Positions 49,818 through 57,844 of a DNA stretch of 64,000 nucleotides are shown piece by piece. The stretch's first letter is position 1; every line of letters starts with the position of its first letter. The translations under genes and the position numbers were made by a program. The DNA is from Skermanella sp. TT6 (GTDB lineage: Bacteria > Pseudomonadota > Alphaproteobacteria > Azospirillales > Azospirillaceae), in NCBI RefSeq assembly GCF_016653635.2, contig NZ_CP067420.1, forward strand, positions 303,501 through 367,500, in the 5' to 3' direction. The notes below the pieces were generated by a model that saw nothing but the letters and a program-made list of their open reading frames with translations, was not told the DNA's origin and ran no database searches.

Positions 49818-49883
49818 CCGCAGATGACGGCGATGGGCAGGGATGTTTCCCGGATTATCCCTGCCCATCGCCGTCATCCGTGG
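49818..49883. repeat. near-perfect 26-bp inverted repeat between convergent genes
   Basis: ATGACGGCGATGGGCAGGGA plus T (49824-49844) and its perfect reverse complement (49857-49877) form a 21-bp stem with a 12-nt loop. The pairing extends outward with one mismatch and one wobble to CCGCAG at 49818-49823. The CCGCAGATG start matches the family at 16534-16632 and around the intron. It sits between pxpC and the convergent gene at 49894 and could end transcription from both sides. Confidence 0.85.
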
Positions 49884-49893
49884 CATGAGAATC

Positions 49894-50493
49894 TCAGATC
49901 CGGTAGCCGGCGCGGAGCGGGGACAGGGGCACGTTGGCGCGGATCGCTTCCAGCATGAAGTAGCGGGTCATCTGGAGCGTGTCGGTGCGCCAGTACAGCT
50001 TGTGCAGGTCGTTGACCAGGAAGTCGGGTTCCAGGTTTGCGTAGCAGTAGGTCTCGACCCAGTTCTGGTCCGGCTCGGTGGGGGACGCCGCGTCGCGCCA
50101 GCCGATCATCCAGCCGGCATGGCCGGCGCCGGTGGCCCAGCGCTCGAAATGGGGGGCGACCGTGCTGGACCCGATCGGCTTGACCACCGGGATGGAGTAG
50201 ACCACGACGAAGCGCCGGACGTTCAGCTGCATCTTCATCAGCAGGTCCTCGCCGAAGGCGTGGATCAGGTAGGCGGCGTCCGAGGTGCCGGTCACGTGCC
50301 GGGTCTCGACCCGGGCACGGGTCACGTGGGCCAGCTTCGTCGGCCGGGCTTCCTCGCCGAACCGGGGCATGTCGTATTCGACCGACGACAGGATGGACGG
50401 CATCTGGACCGTCAGGAACTCCTCGGTTTCCCGCTGGGCGGCATCCAGGCTGAGGTCGGGGGAAATCGCAGGCTGGGGAGCGGGCTGGAGCAT
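49894..50493 (-). CDS. uncharacterised protein, 199 residues
   Basis: I do not recognise the family. The frame has the high-GC third-position pattern of the neighbours and no competing gene. The likely start is ATG 50493 (MLQPAPQPAISPDLSL), although no clear ribosome-binding site precedes it and the frame stays open to 50652. The product is soluble, with mixed alpha/beta character: EFLTVQMPSILSSVEYDMP, SDAAYLIHAFGEDLLMKMQL, FVVVYSIPVVKPIG, WVETYCYANLEPDFL and MTRYFMLEAIRANVPLS. It has no signal peptide, membrane span or metal motif that I can see. It is divergent from thrC and converges on pxpC across a long inverted repeat. Confidence 0.65.
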   Translation of the reverse strand: MLQPAPQPAISPDLSLDAAQRETEEFLTVQMPSILSSVEYDMPRFGEEARPTKLAHVTRARVETRHVTGTSDAAYLIHAFGEDLLMKMQLNVRRFVVVYSIPVVKPIGSSTVAPHFERWATGAGHAGWMIGWRDAASPTEPDQNWVETYCYANLEPDFLVNDLHKLYWRTDTLQMTRYFMLEAIRANVPLSPLRAGYRI

Positions 50494-50668
50494 CGCCGGA
50501 GGGTCCGTTTCTGGGGTGGGCAGGGTACGCCCGCAACAACCCGATCCATGCGCCTTTTGTTTCGCTGCCCTGTTCGATGGAGACGTCCCCGGCCCTTGCG
50601 CCCGCACTGGCTCACTGGCTAGTGTACGATGGCCGGCGGACCGGGCACGCACGTGGAGACTATTCAGC

Positions 50669-52096
50669 TTGCGCTACATCAGCACGCGGGGCGCGGCCCC
50701 GACACTCGCCTTCGACGAAGTTCTGCTCGCCGGGCTTGCGCGCGACGGCGGTCTGTACGTGCCTGAGACTTGGCCGACCTTCACGCCCGACGAGATCCGC
50801 GCGATGCGCGGGCTTCCCTATGCCGAACTCGCGGTCCGGGTCATGGCGCCCTTCCTGGGCGGCCGGGTGACCGAGGCGGAGTTCGCCGGGCTGGTGCGCG
50901 ACGCCTATGCCGGCTTCGACCATGCCGCCGTGACTCCGCTGGTCCAGCTCGACCAGAGCACCTGGGTGATGGAGCTGTTCCACGGCCCGACCCTGGCCTT
51001 CAAGGACGTGGCGCTCCAGCTGCTCGGCCGCCTGTTCGACCATGTGCTGGCCAAGAAGGCCGAGCATGTGACGATCGTGGGCGCCACCTCGGGCGACACG
51101 GGGTCGGCGGCGATCGAGGCCTGCCGCGACCGCGAGGCGGTCGACATCTTCATCCTGCACCCCAAGGGCCGCACGTCGGAGGTGCAGCGCCGCCAGATGA
51201 CGACGGTGCTGTCGGACAATGTCCACAACATAGCGCTGGAAGGCTCGTTCGACGATTGCCAGGACCTGGTCAAGGCGATGTTCAACGACACGTCCTTCCG
51301 GGACGAGCAGAACCTGTCGGCGGTCAACTCGATCAACTGGGCCCGCATCATGGCCCAGATCGTCTATTACTTCGCGGCGGCGATCGAGCTGGGGGCGCCG
51401 GACCGGCAGGTCTCCTTCGCCGTGCCGACCGGCAATTTCGGCAATGTCTACGCGGCCTACGGCGCGCGGGCCATGGGGCTGCCGATCCAGCGGCTGGTGG
51501 TCGGGACCAACTCCAACGACATCCTGGCGCGTTTCTTCGCCACGGGCACGATGCAGACACAGGCCGTCATGCCGACCATCAGCCCGAGCATGGACATCCA
51601 GATCTCCAGCAATTTCGAGCGGCTGCTGTTCGATCTCTACGACCGCGACGGCCCGGCGCTGAACCAGTGCATGGGACGGTTCCGGTCGGGCGGATCCTTC
51701 GCCGTGACACCGGCCCAGCTGGAGCGCGCCCGCCTGGTGTTCAACGGCCACAAGGTGGACGAGGAGCTGACCCGCGCGACCATGGCGGAGACCCGCCGGC
51801 TGGCCGGCGGCCTGCTGATCGACCCGCACACCGCCGTCGGCCTGGCCGCCGCGCGCGCCGAGCAGCCCCATATCGATCCCGCCGTTCCCCTGGTGGCGCT
51901 CGCCTGCGCCCACCCCGCCAAATTCCCCGATGCGGTCGAGCGGGCGACCGGCGTGCGTCCGCCGCTGCCGCCCCGTCTGGCCGATCTCTATGAACGCGAG
52001 GAGCGCGTCACCGTGCTGCCCAACGACCTCAGGGCCGTCCAGGCCTTCGTCCGATCCCGAGCCCGCCGCACCGCCGCAGGGCAGAGGAGCGCATGA
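50669..52096 (+). CDS. thrC: threonine synthase
   Basis: The start is best set at TTG 50669 (RYISTRGAAPTLAFDEVLL), with GGAG about 11 bases upstream; homologues begin with MRYISTRG-like sequence. The 475-residue PLP enzyme shows the Lys in HGPTLAFKDVALQLLGRL, TIVGATSGDTGSAAIEACRD, LEGSFDDCQDLVKAMF, AVNSINWARIMAQIVYYF and FAVPTGNFGNVYAAYGA. It converts O-phosphohomoserine to threonine. It overlaps the M16 protease by 4 bp; thrC-pmpB-GNAT is a conserved order in alphaproteobacteria. Confidence 0.96.
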   Translation: MRYISTRGAAPTLAFDEVLLAGLARDGGLYVPETWPTFTPDEIRAMRGLPYAELAVRVMAPFLGGRVTEAEFAGLVRDAYAGFDHAAVTPLVQLDQSTWVMELFHGPTLAFKDVALQLLGRLFDHVLAKKAEHVTIVGATSGDTGSAAIEACRDREAVDIFILHPKGRTSEVQRRQMTTVLSDNVHNIALEGSFDDCQDLVKAMFNDTSFRDEQNLSAVNSINWARIMAQIVYYFAAAIELGAPDRQVSFAVPTGNFGNVYAAYGARAMGLPIQRLVVGTNSNDILARFFATGTMQTQAVMPTISPSMDIQISSNFERLLFDLYDRDGPALNQCMGRFRSGGSFAVTPAQLERARLVFNGHKVDEELTRATMAETRRLAGGLLIDPHTAVGLAAARAEQPHIDPAVPLVALACAHPAKFPDAVERATGVRPPLPPRLADLYEREERVTVLPNDLRAVQAFVRSRARRTAAGQRSA

Positions 52097-53355
52097 GTAC
52101 CATCAAGGTAACGACTCTTCCCAACGGCCTCCGGGTCGCCACCGACAGCATGCCCCATGTGGAGACGACGTCGCTCGGCGTCTGGGTCGGCGTCGGCACC
52201 CGCAACGAGCGGGCCGAGGTCAACGGCGTCGCCCATCTGGTCGAGCACATGGTGTTCAAGGGCACGCCGAGCCGGACCGCCTTCGACATCTCCGAGCAGA
52301 TCGAGGCGGTGGGCGGCCACATGAACGCCTACACCACCCGCGAGCACACGGCCTATTACGCCAAGGTGCTGAAGGAGGACGCGGCCCTCGCCCTCGACGT
52401 GATCGGCGACATGCTCCAGCACAGCCTGCTGGACGAGGACGAGCTGGTCCGCGAGCGCGACGTGGTCCTGCAGGAGATCGGGCAGGCCGAGGACACGCCC
52501 GACGACATCATCTTCGACCATTTCCAGGCCTGCGCCTTCCCCGACCAGGCGCTCGGCCGCCCGGTGCTGGGACAGCCGGAGATCATCGGCGCGCTGCCGC
52601 GCGACGCGCTGGTGGACTATATCGGCGGCAATTATTCCGGCCGGACCATGGTGCTGGCGGCGTCCGGCCGGATCGACCACGGCTGGCTGGTCGCGAAGGC
52701 GGCGGAGGTCTTCCGCGACCTGCCGGCTCCGGTGGATCCGGCGGCGCTCGACCCGGCGCGCTATGCCGGCGGCGATTTCCGCGAGGACCGCGACCTGGAG
52801 CAGCTGCACATCGTGTTGGGCTTCGAGGGCGTCGGCGTCCACGATCCGGACTATTACGCCCATTCCGTGCTGTCGACCCTGCTGGGCGGCGGCATGTCGT
52901 CCCGGCTGTTCCAGGAAGTGCGCGAGAAGCGGGGGCTGGCCTACAGCGTCCATACCTTCTCCGGCGCCTACGAGGACGGCGGCCTGTTCGGCGTCTATGC
53001 CGGGACCGGGCCGGAAAAGGTCGGCGAACTGGTGCCGGTGATGTGCGACGAGCTGTGCAAGGTGGCCCTGGACGTCACCGACGAGGAAGTCCGCCGCGCC
53101 CGCGCGCAGCTGAAGGCCGGCATGCTGATGGCGCTGGAAAGCACCATGTCGCGCTGCGAGCAGCTGGGCCAGCAGATGGTGATCTTCGACCGTCCCGTGC
53201 CGGTCACCGAGATGGTGGAGAAGATCGACGCGGTCGATGCCGCCGCCGTACGCCGCGTCGCCCTCCGGCTGCGCGCCAAGGCGCCGACCGTGACCGCGCT
53301 GGGACCCCTGGACGGGCTTGAGGATTATGGGCGGATCGCCGCGCGCCTGTCCTGA
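52093..53355 (+). CDS. M16 family zinc protease (mitochondrial processing peptidase-like)
   Basis: The 420-residue protein has the inverted zinc motif in HLVEHMVFKGTPSRT (HxxEH, about residues 50-54) and the downstream Glu in ALDVIGDMLQHSLLDEDEL. VLQEIGQAEDTPDDIIFDHF and GGGMSSRLFQEVREKRGLAY (substrate-binding Arg/Tyr region) follow. It starts inside the thrC stop (ATGA). Alphaproteobacterial members are relatives of the beta subunit of mitochondrial processing peptidase. Substrate unknown; no signal peptide, so probably cytoplasmic. Confidence 0.94.
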   Translation: MSTIKVTTLPNGLRVATDSMPHVETTSLGVWVGVGTRNERAEVNGVAHLVEHMVFKGTPSRTAFDISEQIEAVGGHMNAYTTREHTAYYAKVLKEDAALALDVIGDMLQHSLLDEDELVRERDVVLQEIGQAEDTPDDIIFDHFQACAFPDQALGRPVLGQPEIIGALPRDALVDYIGGNYSGRTMVLAASGRIDHGWLVAKAAEVFRDLPAPVDPAALDPARYAGGDFREDRDLEQLHIVLGFEGVGVHDPDYYAHSVLSTLLGGGMSSRLFQEVREKRGLAYSVHTFSGAYEDGGLFGVYAGTGPEKVGELVPVMCDELCKVALDVTDEEVRRARAQLKAGMLMALESTMSRCEQLGQQMVIFDRPVPVTEMVEKIDAVDAAAVRRVALRLRAKAPTVTALGPLDGLEDYGRIAARLS

Positions 53356-53370
53356 CGCCGTGTTCACGCC

Positions 53371-53994
53371 ATGGAAGATTCATCCGGGGGATGGCGCAGG
53401 GCCGTGATCGGATTGCTGAGGAATGGCCTGATCAGTCCGCCCGCGATACGGCTCGACGGCCAAAGGGTCTCGATCCGGCCGCCGCTGGCGCGCGACTGGC
53501 AGGAATGGTCCGACCTGCGCGACCGCAGCCGCGCCTTCCTGACGCCGTGGGAACCGACCTGGCCGGCGGATGCGCTGGCCCGCACCGCCTATCTGCGCCG
53601 GCTGCGCCGCCAGCTCATCGAGTGGCGCGACGACGAGGCCTACAGCTTCCTGGCCGTGGAGCGCCGGACCGACCGGGTGGTCGGCGGGATCGGCCTGAGC
53701 AACATAAGGCGCGGCGTGGCCCAGACGGGCACGCTGGGCTACTGGGTCGGCGAGACCTATGCCCGGCGCGGCTACATGAGCGAGGCGACCCGCCTGACCC
53801 TGGACTTCGCCTTCGGCCAGCTGGGACTTCATCGGATCGAAGCGGCGTGCCTGCCGACCAACGCGCCGAGCCGCGGCCTGCTGGAGAAGGTGGGCTTCCA
53901 GTACGAGGGCTATGCAAGGGGTTACCTGCGCATCGACGGCGCCTGGCGCGACCACGTGCTCTACGCGATCCTGCGGGAGGAGTGGCGGGGGTGA
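53371..53994 (+). CDS. GNAT acetyltransferase, RimJ/RimL type
   Basis: The 207-residue protein matches Acetyltransf_3. It has RLDGQRVSIRPPLARDWQEW, SFLAVERRTDRVVGGIGLSN, GTLGYWVGETYARRGYMSEA (acetyl-CoA loop), HRIEAACLPTNAPSRGLLEK and VGFQYEGYARGYLRIDGAWR near the C-terminus. RimJ-type enzymes acetylate ribosomal protein N-termini. It follows the M16 gene by 15 bp and is probably the last gene of the thrC operon. Confidence 0.92.
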   Translation: MEDSSGGWRRAVIGLLRNGLISPPAIRLDGQRVSIRPPLARDWQEWSDLRDRSRAFLTPWEPTWPADALARTAYLRRLRRQLIEWRDDEAYSFLAVERRTDRVVGGIGLSNIRRGVAQTGTLGYWVGETYARRGYMSEATRLTLDFAFGQLGLHRIEAACLPTNAPSRGLLEKVGFQYEGYARGYLRIDGAWRDHVLYAILREEWRG

Positions 53995-54119
53995 GGAACG
54001 ACACGCTTTGAGTATTCCTCTCAAGATGTCGCATGCGGTCGAATGGGCGTTGATCCAGCGACCGCATACCCCTTATGATCAGGGCATCTTGATCATCCAC
54101 AGGGACGCGGGGAAAGGCG

Positions 54120-54332
54120 ATGGGGCACTGCAAGACGGAGAATGCATCGTCGTCAGAACGTCAAGAGGAGCAGCACGCCGCGCCCAAAGGTTTGGATGGT
54201 ATGGAGCCGGGCGTTAGAGTTGTGTTGTCGGAACGTAACAGGGCGGCACTCCTGGTCGTGCTTCAAAAGGTGAAGCAGGAGGCCGACGTAAATGGATGGT
54301 TGCCCTATAGGCCTTTCGCCGACTGTAAGTAG
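54120..54332 (+). CDS. uncharacterised small ORF, 70 residues
   Basis: ATG 54120 is preceded by GGGGAAAGG and the frame runs to TAA-like end at 54332 within an AT-richer stretch. The product begins GHCKTENASSSERQEEQHAA and ends WLPYRPFADCK; VVLSERNRAALLVVLQKVKQ in the middle could be a helix. It matches no family I know. It overlaps the next ORF by 41 bp. It may be a real gene of foreign origin or a chance frame; support is only the ribosome-binding site and position. Confidence 0.35.
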   Translation: MGHCKTENASSSERQEEQHAAPKGLDGMEPGVRVVLSERNRAALLVVLQKVKQEADVNGWLPYRPFADCK

Positions 54333-54693
54333 AGATATGGAATGGCGAGGGTCCCTCGGTGGTCCGCAAGCGACCATAGAGAGCTCCTGTCATTTCACAG
54401 GAGCCGATTTGAGCGCCAGTGAGAAGGCGACTATAGACCAAATCGTTGAGTCTTTAAGAATAAGGCCATCCTTCTCTGGGGATATTCATATCTGGGGTTT
54501 TGATTATGGAGATATGCATATTCGTCGCTCCGGCGGAGTATATGTAATGTATCAATTATTTAGAACTGTGTTCCCACGAGCAGGCGAAGTAAGAATTTCT
54601 CCTTATCATGTCGTTCTTTGGCATTGCGGTCATTGCCGCCAGGATGATGGCTATCTTTGGATTGATTGCCTGCCAGAGCCGATGAGGCTCTAA
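54292..54693 (+). CDS. uncharacterised AT-rich gene, 133 residues
   Basis: ATG 54292 has AGGAGG at 54277-54282, an ideal site, and the frame continues to TAA 54693. The codon use differs sharply from all neighbours, with TTA, ATA and AGA codons, as in SLRIRPSFSGD. The product is soluble with IHIWGFDYGDMHIRRSGG, VYVMYQLFRTVFPRAGEVRI and a Cys/His stretch LWHCGHCRQDDGYLWID. An 8-bp inverted repeat (GCTCCTGT/ACAGGAGC) lies inside the gene at 54383-54404. I do not recognise a family. Composition suggests recent transfer. Its stop interlocks with that of the convergent truA. Confidence 0.6.
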   Translation: MDGCPIGLSPTVSRDMEWRGSLGGPQATIESSCHFTGADLSASEKATIDQIVESLRIRPSFSGDIHIWGFDYGDMHIRRSGGVYVMYQLFRTVFPRAGEVRISPYHVVLWHCGHCRQDDGYLWIDCLPEPMRL

Positions 54694-55454
54694 CGTCCCT
54701 GATTGTTATCTGCTGTTCCGTACACCACGTCCGTGAAATAGAGCCCGTCCGGCGGCGCCGTGGGACCGCCTTTCGAGCGGTCGCGTGCCTCAAGGGCGGT
54801 GCGGACGCGCTCGACCGGCCAGCGGCCTTCGCCGACCAGGACAAGGGTACCGGTGATGTTGCGGATCTGGTGGTGCAGGAAGGAGCGGGCGCGGGCGGTG
54901 ATGCGGATCTCGGGGCCGGAGCGGGTCACGGTCAGCACGTCGAGGGTCTTCACCGGCGATTTCGCCTGGCACAGGCTGGCGCGGAAGGTCGTGAAGTCGT
55001 GGCGGCCGATCAGGATCCTGGCGGCCGCGTCCATGGCCTCGGCGTCCAGGGGGCGGCCGATCTGCCAGGCGCGGCCGTCGTCCAGGGCCAGCGGGGCGCG
55101 GCGGTTGACGATGCGGTAGACATAGCCACGCTCGACGGCGGACATTCGGGCGTGGAAATCGTCCGGGACCGGTTCGGCGTCGAGCACCGCGATGGGAGCC
55201 GGCCGCAGGTGGAAGTTCAGCCCGTCGCGGATGGCGCGCTGGGTCAGGACCTTCCCCAGGTCGAAATGGGCGGTCTGCCCCAGCGCGTGTACGCCCGCGT
55301 CCGTACGGCCGGCGCCATGGACGCGTACGGTCTCGCCCGACAGCTTCTCGACGGCTTCCTCCAGACATTGCTGGATCGACGGACCGTTGTCCTGGCGCTG
55401 CCAGCCGACGAATCCGCGGCCGTCATACTCGACGGTGATCTTCCAGCGGCTCAT
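54690..55454 (-). CDS. truA: tRNA pseudouridine synthase A
   Basis: The start at ATG 55454 overlaps the fmt stop by 4 bp (ATGA), giving 254 residues. It has [18 protein letters not shown], the catalytic Asp in [57 protein letters not shown] and [20 protein letters not shown]. It makes pseudouridine 38-40 in the tRNA anticodon arm. It closes a def-methyltransferase-fmt-truA cluster. Confidence 0.96.
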   Translation of the reverse strand: MSRWKITVEYDGRGFVGWQRQDNGPSIQQCLEEAVEKLSGETVRVHGAGRTDAGVHALGQTAHFDLGKVLTQRAIRDGLNFHLRPAPIAVLDAEPVPDDFHARMSAVERGYVYRIVNRRAPLALDDGRAWQIGRPLDAEAMDAAARILIGRHDFTTFRASLCQAKSPVKTLDVLTVTRSGPEIRITARARSFLHHQIRNITGTLVLVGEGRWPVERVRTALEARDRSKGGPTAPPDGLYFTDVVYGTADNNQGR

Positions 55455-56386
55455 GGTGCCGTCAGCGCGGTCCCGACCGGCAGCTGGAAACCGCGCAGGA
55501 AGGCGTCGCCGTCCACCGCCGCCTTGCCGGGCCGCTGCACGCGGGTCAGGCGGATGGCACCTTCCACGCAGGCCACGGTTAGGCGACCGTCCAGCAGGGT
55601 GCCGGGAGCGGCGCCGGACGGATTGCCGGCCGCTTCGGCGCCCAGCACCTTGATCCGCTCCTTGCCCAGGTCGAACCAGACGCCGGGCCAGGGATTGAGC
55701 GCCCGCACCTGACGCTCCGTCTCGGCGGCGGAACGGTTCCAGTCCAGCCTGCCGTCCTCGCGGGTCAGCTTGGCGGCATAGGTGACGCCTTCCTCCGGCT
55801 GCGGGACCGGCGTCAGGCTCCCGGCGGCCACGCCGTCCAGGGCCTTCACGATCAGGTCGGCGCCCAGGACGGCCAGCGCGTCGTGCAACTCGACGGCGGT
55901 CGTCCGTTCCGTGATCGGAACATTGCCCTTCAGCAGCATCGGCCCGGTGTCCAGGCCGGCATCCATCCGCATGATGGTGACGCCGGTCTCGGCATCTCCC
56001 GCCAGCAGGGCGCGGTGGATCGGGGCGGCTCCGCGCCAGCGCGGCAGCAGGGATGCGTGGATGTTCAGGCAGCCGAGGCGCGGCGCGTCCAGGATCGGCT
56101 GCGGCAGGATCAGCCCGTAGGCGGCGACCACGGCGCAGTCCAGGCCGAGGGCGTCGAAGTCGGCCTGGGCCTCGGCAGTGCGCAGCGACTTGGGCGTCCG
56201 GACCGGGATGCCGCGCTCCTCCGCCAGCACGTGGACGGGCGAGCGCTGAGTCTGGTGGCCGCGACCGGCGGGCCGGGGCGGCTGGCTGTAGACGCAGGCG
56301 ATCTCGTGGCCGGCGTCGATCAGGGCGCGGAGGCCGACCGCCGCGAACTCGGGCGTGCCCATGAAGGCGAGGCGAAGAGGGGTCAT
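55451..56386 (-). CDS. fmt: methionyl-tRNA formyltransferase
   Basis: ATG 56386 has GGAGG six bases upstream; a TTG five codons earlier sits on the ribosome-binding site and is not the start. The 311-residue enzyme shows [35 protein letters not shown], the formyl-transfer motif [34 protein letters not shown] and [13 protein letters not shown]. It formylates initiator Met-tRNA from 10-formyl-THF. It is coupled to truA. Confidence 0.96.
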   Translation of the reverse strand: MTPLRLAFMGTPEFAAVGLRALIDAGHEIACVYSQPPRPAGRGHQTQRSPVHVLAEERGIPVRTPKSLRTAEAQADFDALGLDCAVVAAYGLILPQPILDAPRLGCLNIHASLLPRWRGAAPIHRALLAGDAETGVTIMRMDAGLDTGPMLLKGNVPITERTTAVELHDALAVLGADLIVKALDGVAAGSLTPVPQPEEGVTYAAKLTREDGRLDWNRSAAETERQVRALNPWPGVWFDLGKERIKVLGAEAAGNPSGAAPGTLLDGRLTVACVEGAIRLTRVQRPGKAAVDGDAFLRGFQLPVGTALTAP

Positions 56387-56407
56387 GTCCGGGTCCTCCA
56401 ACTCGGG

Positions 56408-57235
56408 TCAGCGAAGGTGCGGCTTCTGGAACACGGCGACCATGCGCCAGGCTTCCTCCGGATCGTCGATCGCGACGTCCAGGTCGAGCCCGCCGAACCA
56501 GGCGACCGCCTCCAGGCATCCGCTCGCCCGCGCCAGCGCGTCCAGTTCCTGCACCGTGAAACGGCGCTGGAAAGCCTTGTCGCGGATCACCTGCTTGCGC
56601 CCGCCCTCCCAGATGGTCAGCGTCGTGGTCACCTGGGCGACCTGGCTGACCGGGTCGAGGCTGTCGCCCGGCGATCCCCAGCGGACCCGAACCCGCGTGC
56701 CATCGCGGGTGACCTCCCAGCCGTCCTCGGTCGCGTCGTCGATGTTGAACAGCTCGCGCGGGTGGGGCAGCTCGACGATCAGCACGCCGCCGGGAGCCAG
56801 TGCCTCGGAGACCCGTTGCAGGCAAGAGATGACGGCGCTGTTGGTCAGCAGGCACGCGGCCGAGCCCAGCAGGAGCAGCGCCATGTCGACCGGCCGGTCC
56901 AGCGCGAAGCCGGTCATGTCGCCCTCCTGGTAAGCGATCTCGACCCCGGCCGCCGCGGCCTTTTCGGTGCCGTAACGGACCATGGCCGGCTCGCGGTCGA
57001 GCGCCGCCGCCCACAGGCCGCGGCCCGCCAGTTCGATCGCGTGGTTCGCCGGCCCCGCCGCCAGTTCGAGCACGCTTTCCGGGGCGCGGCCCAAGTGCCG
57101 GGCCGCGACGGCGGCCAGGAAATCGCACTCCTGCGCGAAGTCGCGATAGGCGAAGGCGATGTCGTAGTAGCGCGCGGCGCCGTAGATGCGGCCGTGCTGC
57201 GACTGGCCGGACGGCGTTTCGGAGGTATCGGCCAA
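56408..57235 (-). CDS. class I SAM-dependent methyltransferase
   Basis: The 275-residue protein has the SAM motif ESVLELAAGPANHAIELAG (motif I), LWAAALDREPAMVRYG, VEIAYQEGDMTGFALDRP and PGGVLIVELPHPRELF. It is a methyltransferase_25/11-type fold; the substrate is not known. It lies between def and fmt with gaps of 2 and 21 bp, so it is part of that operon. The context would allow a role in translation or peptide N-termini, but that is a guess. Confidence 0.85.
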   Translation of the reverse strand: MADTSETPSGQSQHGRIYGAARYYDIAFAYRDFAQECDFLAAVAARHLGRAPESVLELAAGPANHAIELAGRGLWAAALDREPAMVRYGTEKAAAAGVEIAYQEGDMTGFALDRPVDMALLLLGSAACLLTNSAVISCLQRVSEALAPGGVLIVELPHPRELFNIDDATEDGWEVTRDGTRVRVRWGSPGDSLDPVSQVAQVTTTLTIWEGGRKQVIRDKAFQRRFTVQELDALARASGCLEAVAWFGGLDLDVAIDDPEEAWRMVAVFQKPHLR

Positions 57236-57237
57236 AA

Positions 57238-57756
57238 TCAGACCGTTTCCTGCGACCGCTTCTGTTTCTGGAGCTTGCGCAGGATCATGTTGCGCTTCAG
57301 GAGCGACAGGTGATCGATGAACAGCACGCCGTTCAGGTGGTCGATCTCGTGCTGGATGCAGGTCGCCAGCAGGTTGTCGGCGTCCAGCTCCCGCACCTCG
57401 CCGTCGCGGTCCAGGTAGCGCAGGCGCACCTGCTTCGGCCGCGTCACGTCGGCGTAATGGTCGGGCAGGGAGAGGCAGCCCTCGTTATGGACCGACTTCT
57501 CGTCGGACTGCCACAGGATCTCCGGGTTCGCCATGGCGAAGGGCTGGGGCTTCTCCTCCTTCTCCGCCACGTCCACGACGATCACCCGCTTCAGGATGCC
57601 GATCTGGGGTGCCGCCAGGCCGATGCCCGGCGCCTTGTACATGGTCTCCAGCATGTCGTCCATCAGGGTGGCGATGGAGCCGTCGACGGATTCGACCGGC
57701 TTCGCCTTGGTCTTGAGGACGGGATCGGGCGCGATGATGATGGGGCGGATGGCCAT
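57238..57756 (-). CDS. def: peptide deformylase
   Basis: ATG 57756 gives 172 residues. All three motifs are present: GIGLAAPQIGILK, NEGCLSLPDHYAD and CIQHEIDHLNGVLFIDH with the HExxH metal site. It removes the formyl group from nascent peptides, opposite in action to fmt nearby. It ends 2 bp before the methyltransferase. A rmuC gene lies 88 bp upstream on the same strand. Confidence 0.97.
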   Translation of the reverse strand: MAIRPIIIAPDPVLKTKAKPVESVDGSIATLMDDMLETMYKAPGIGLAAPQIGILKRVIVVDVAEKEEKPQPFAMANPEILWQSDEKSVHNEGCLSLPDHYADVTRPKQVRLRYLDRDGEVRELDADNLLATCIQHEIDHLNGVLFIDHLSLLKRNMILRKLQKQKRSQETV

Positions 57757-57844
57757 GGAGCCCTGTAGCGAATTCGGTCTATTGCGGGATGACTGTTGCA
57801 AATATGATTTCCGGGGCCGTGCGTCAAGCCGCAAGCTGGCCAGT

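Noticed and set aside
54120-54693. Confident toxin-antitoxin call for the low-GC ORF pair
   Set aside because: No recognised toxin or antitoxin motif or DNA-binding domain is visible; kept only as an unexplained observation.
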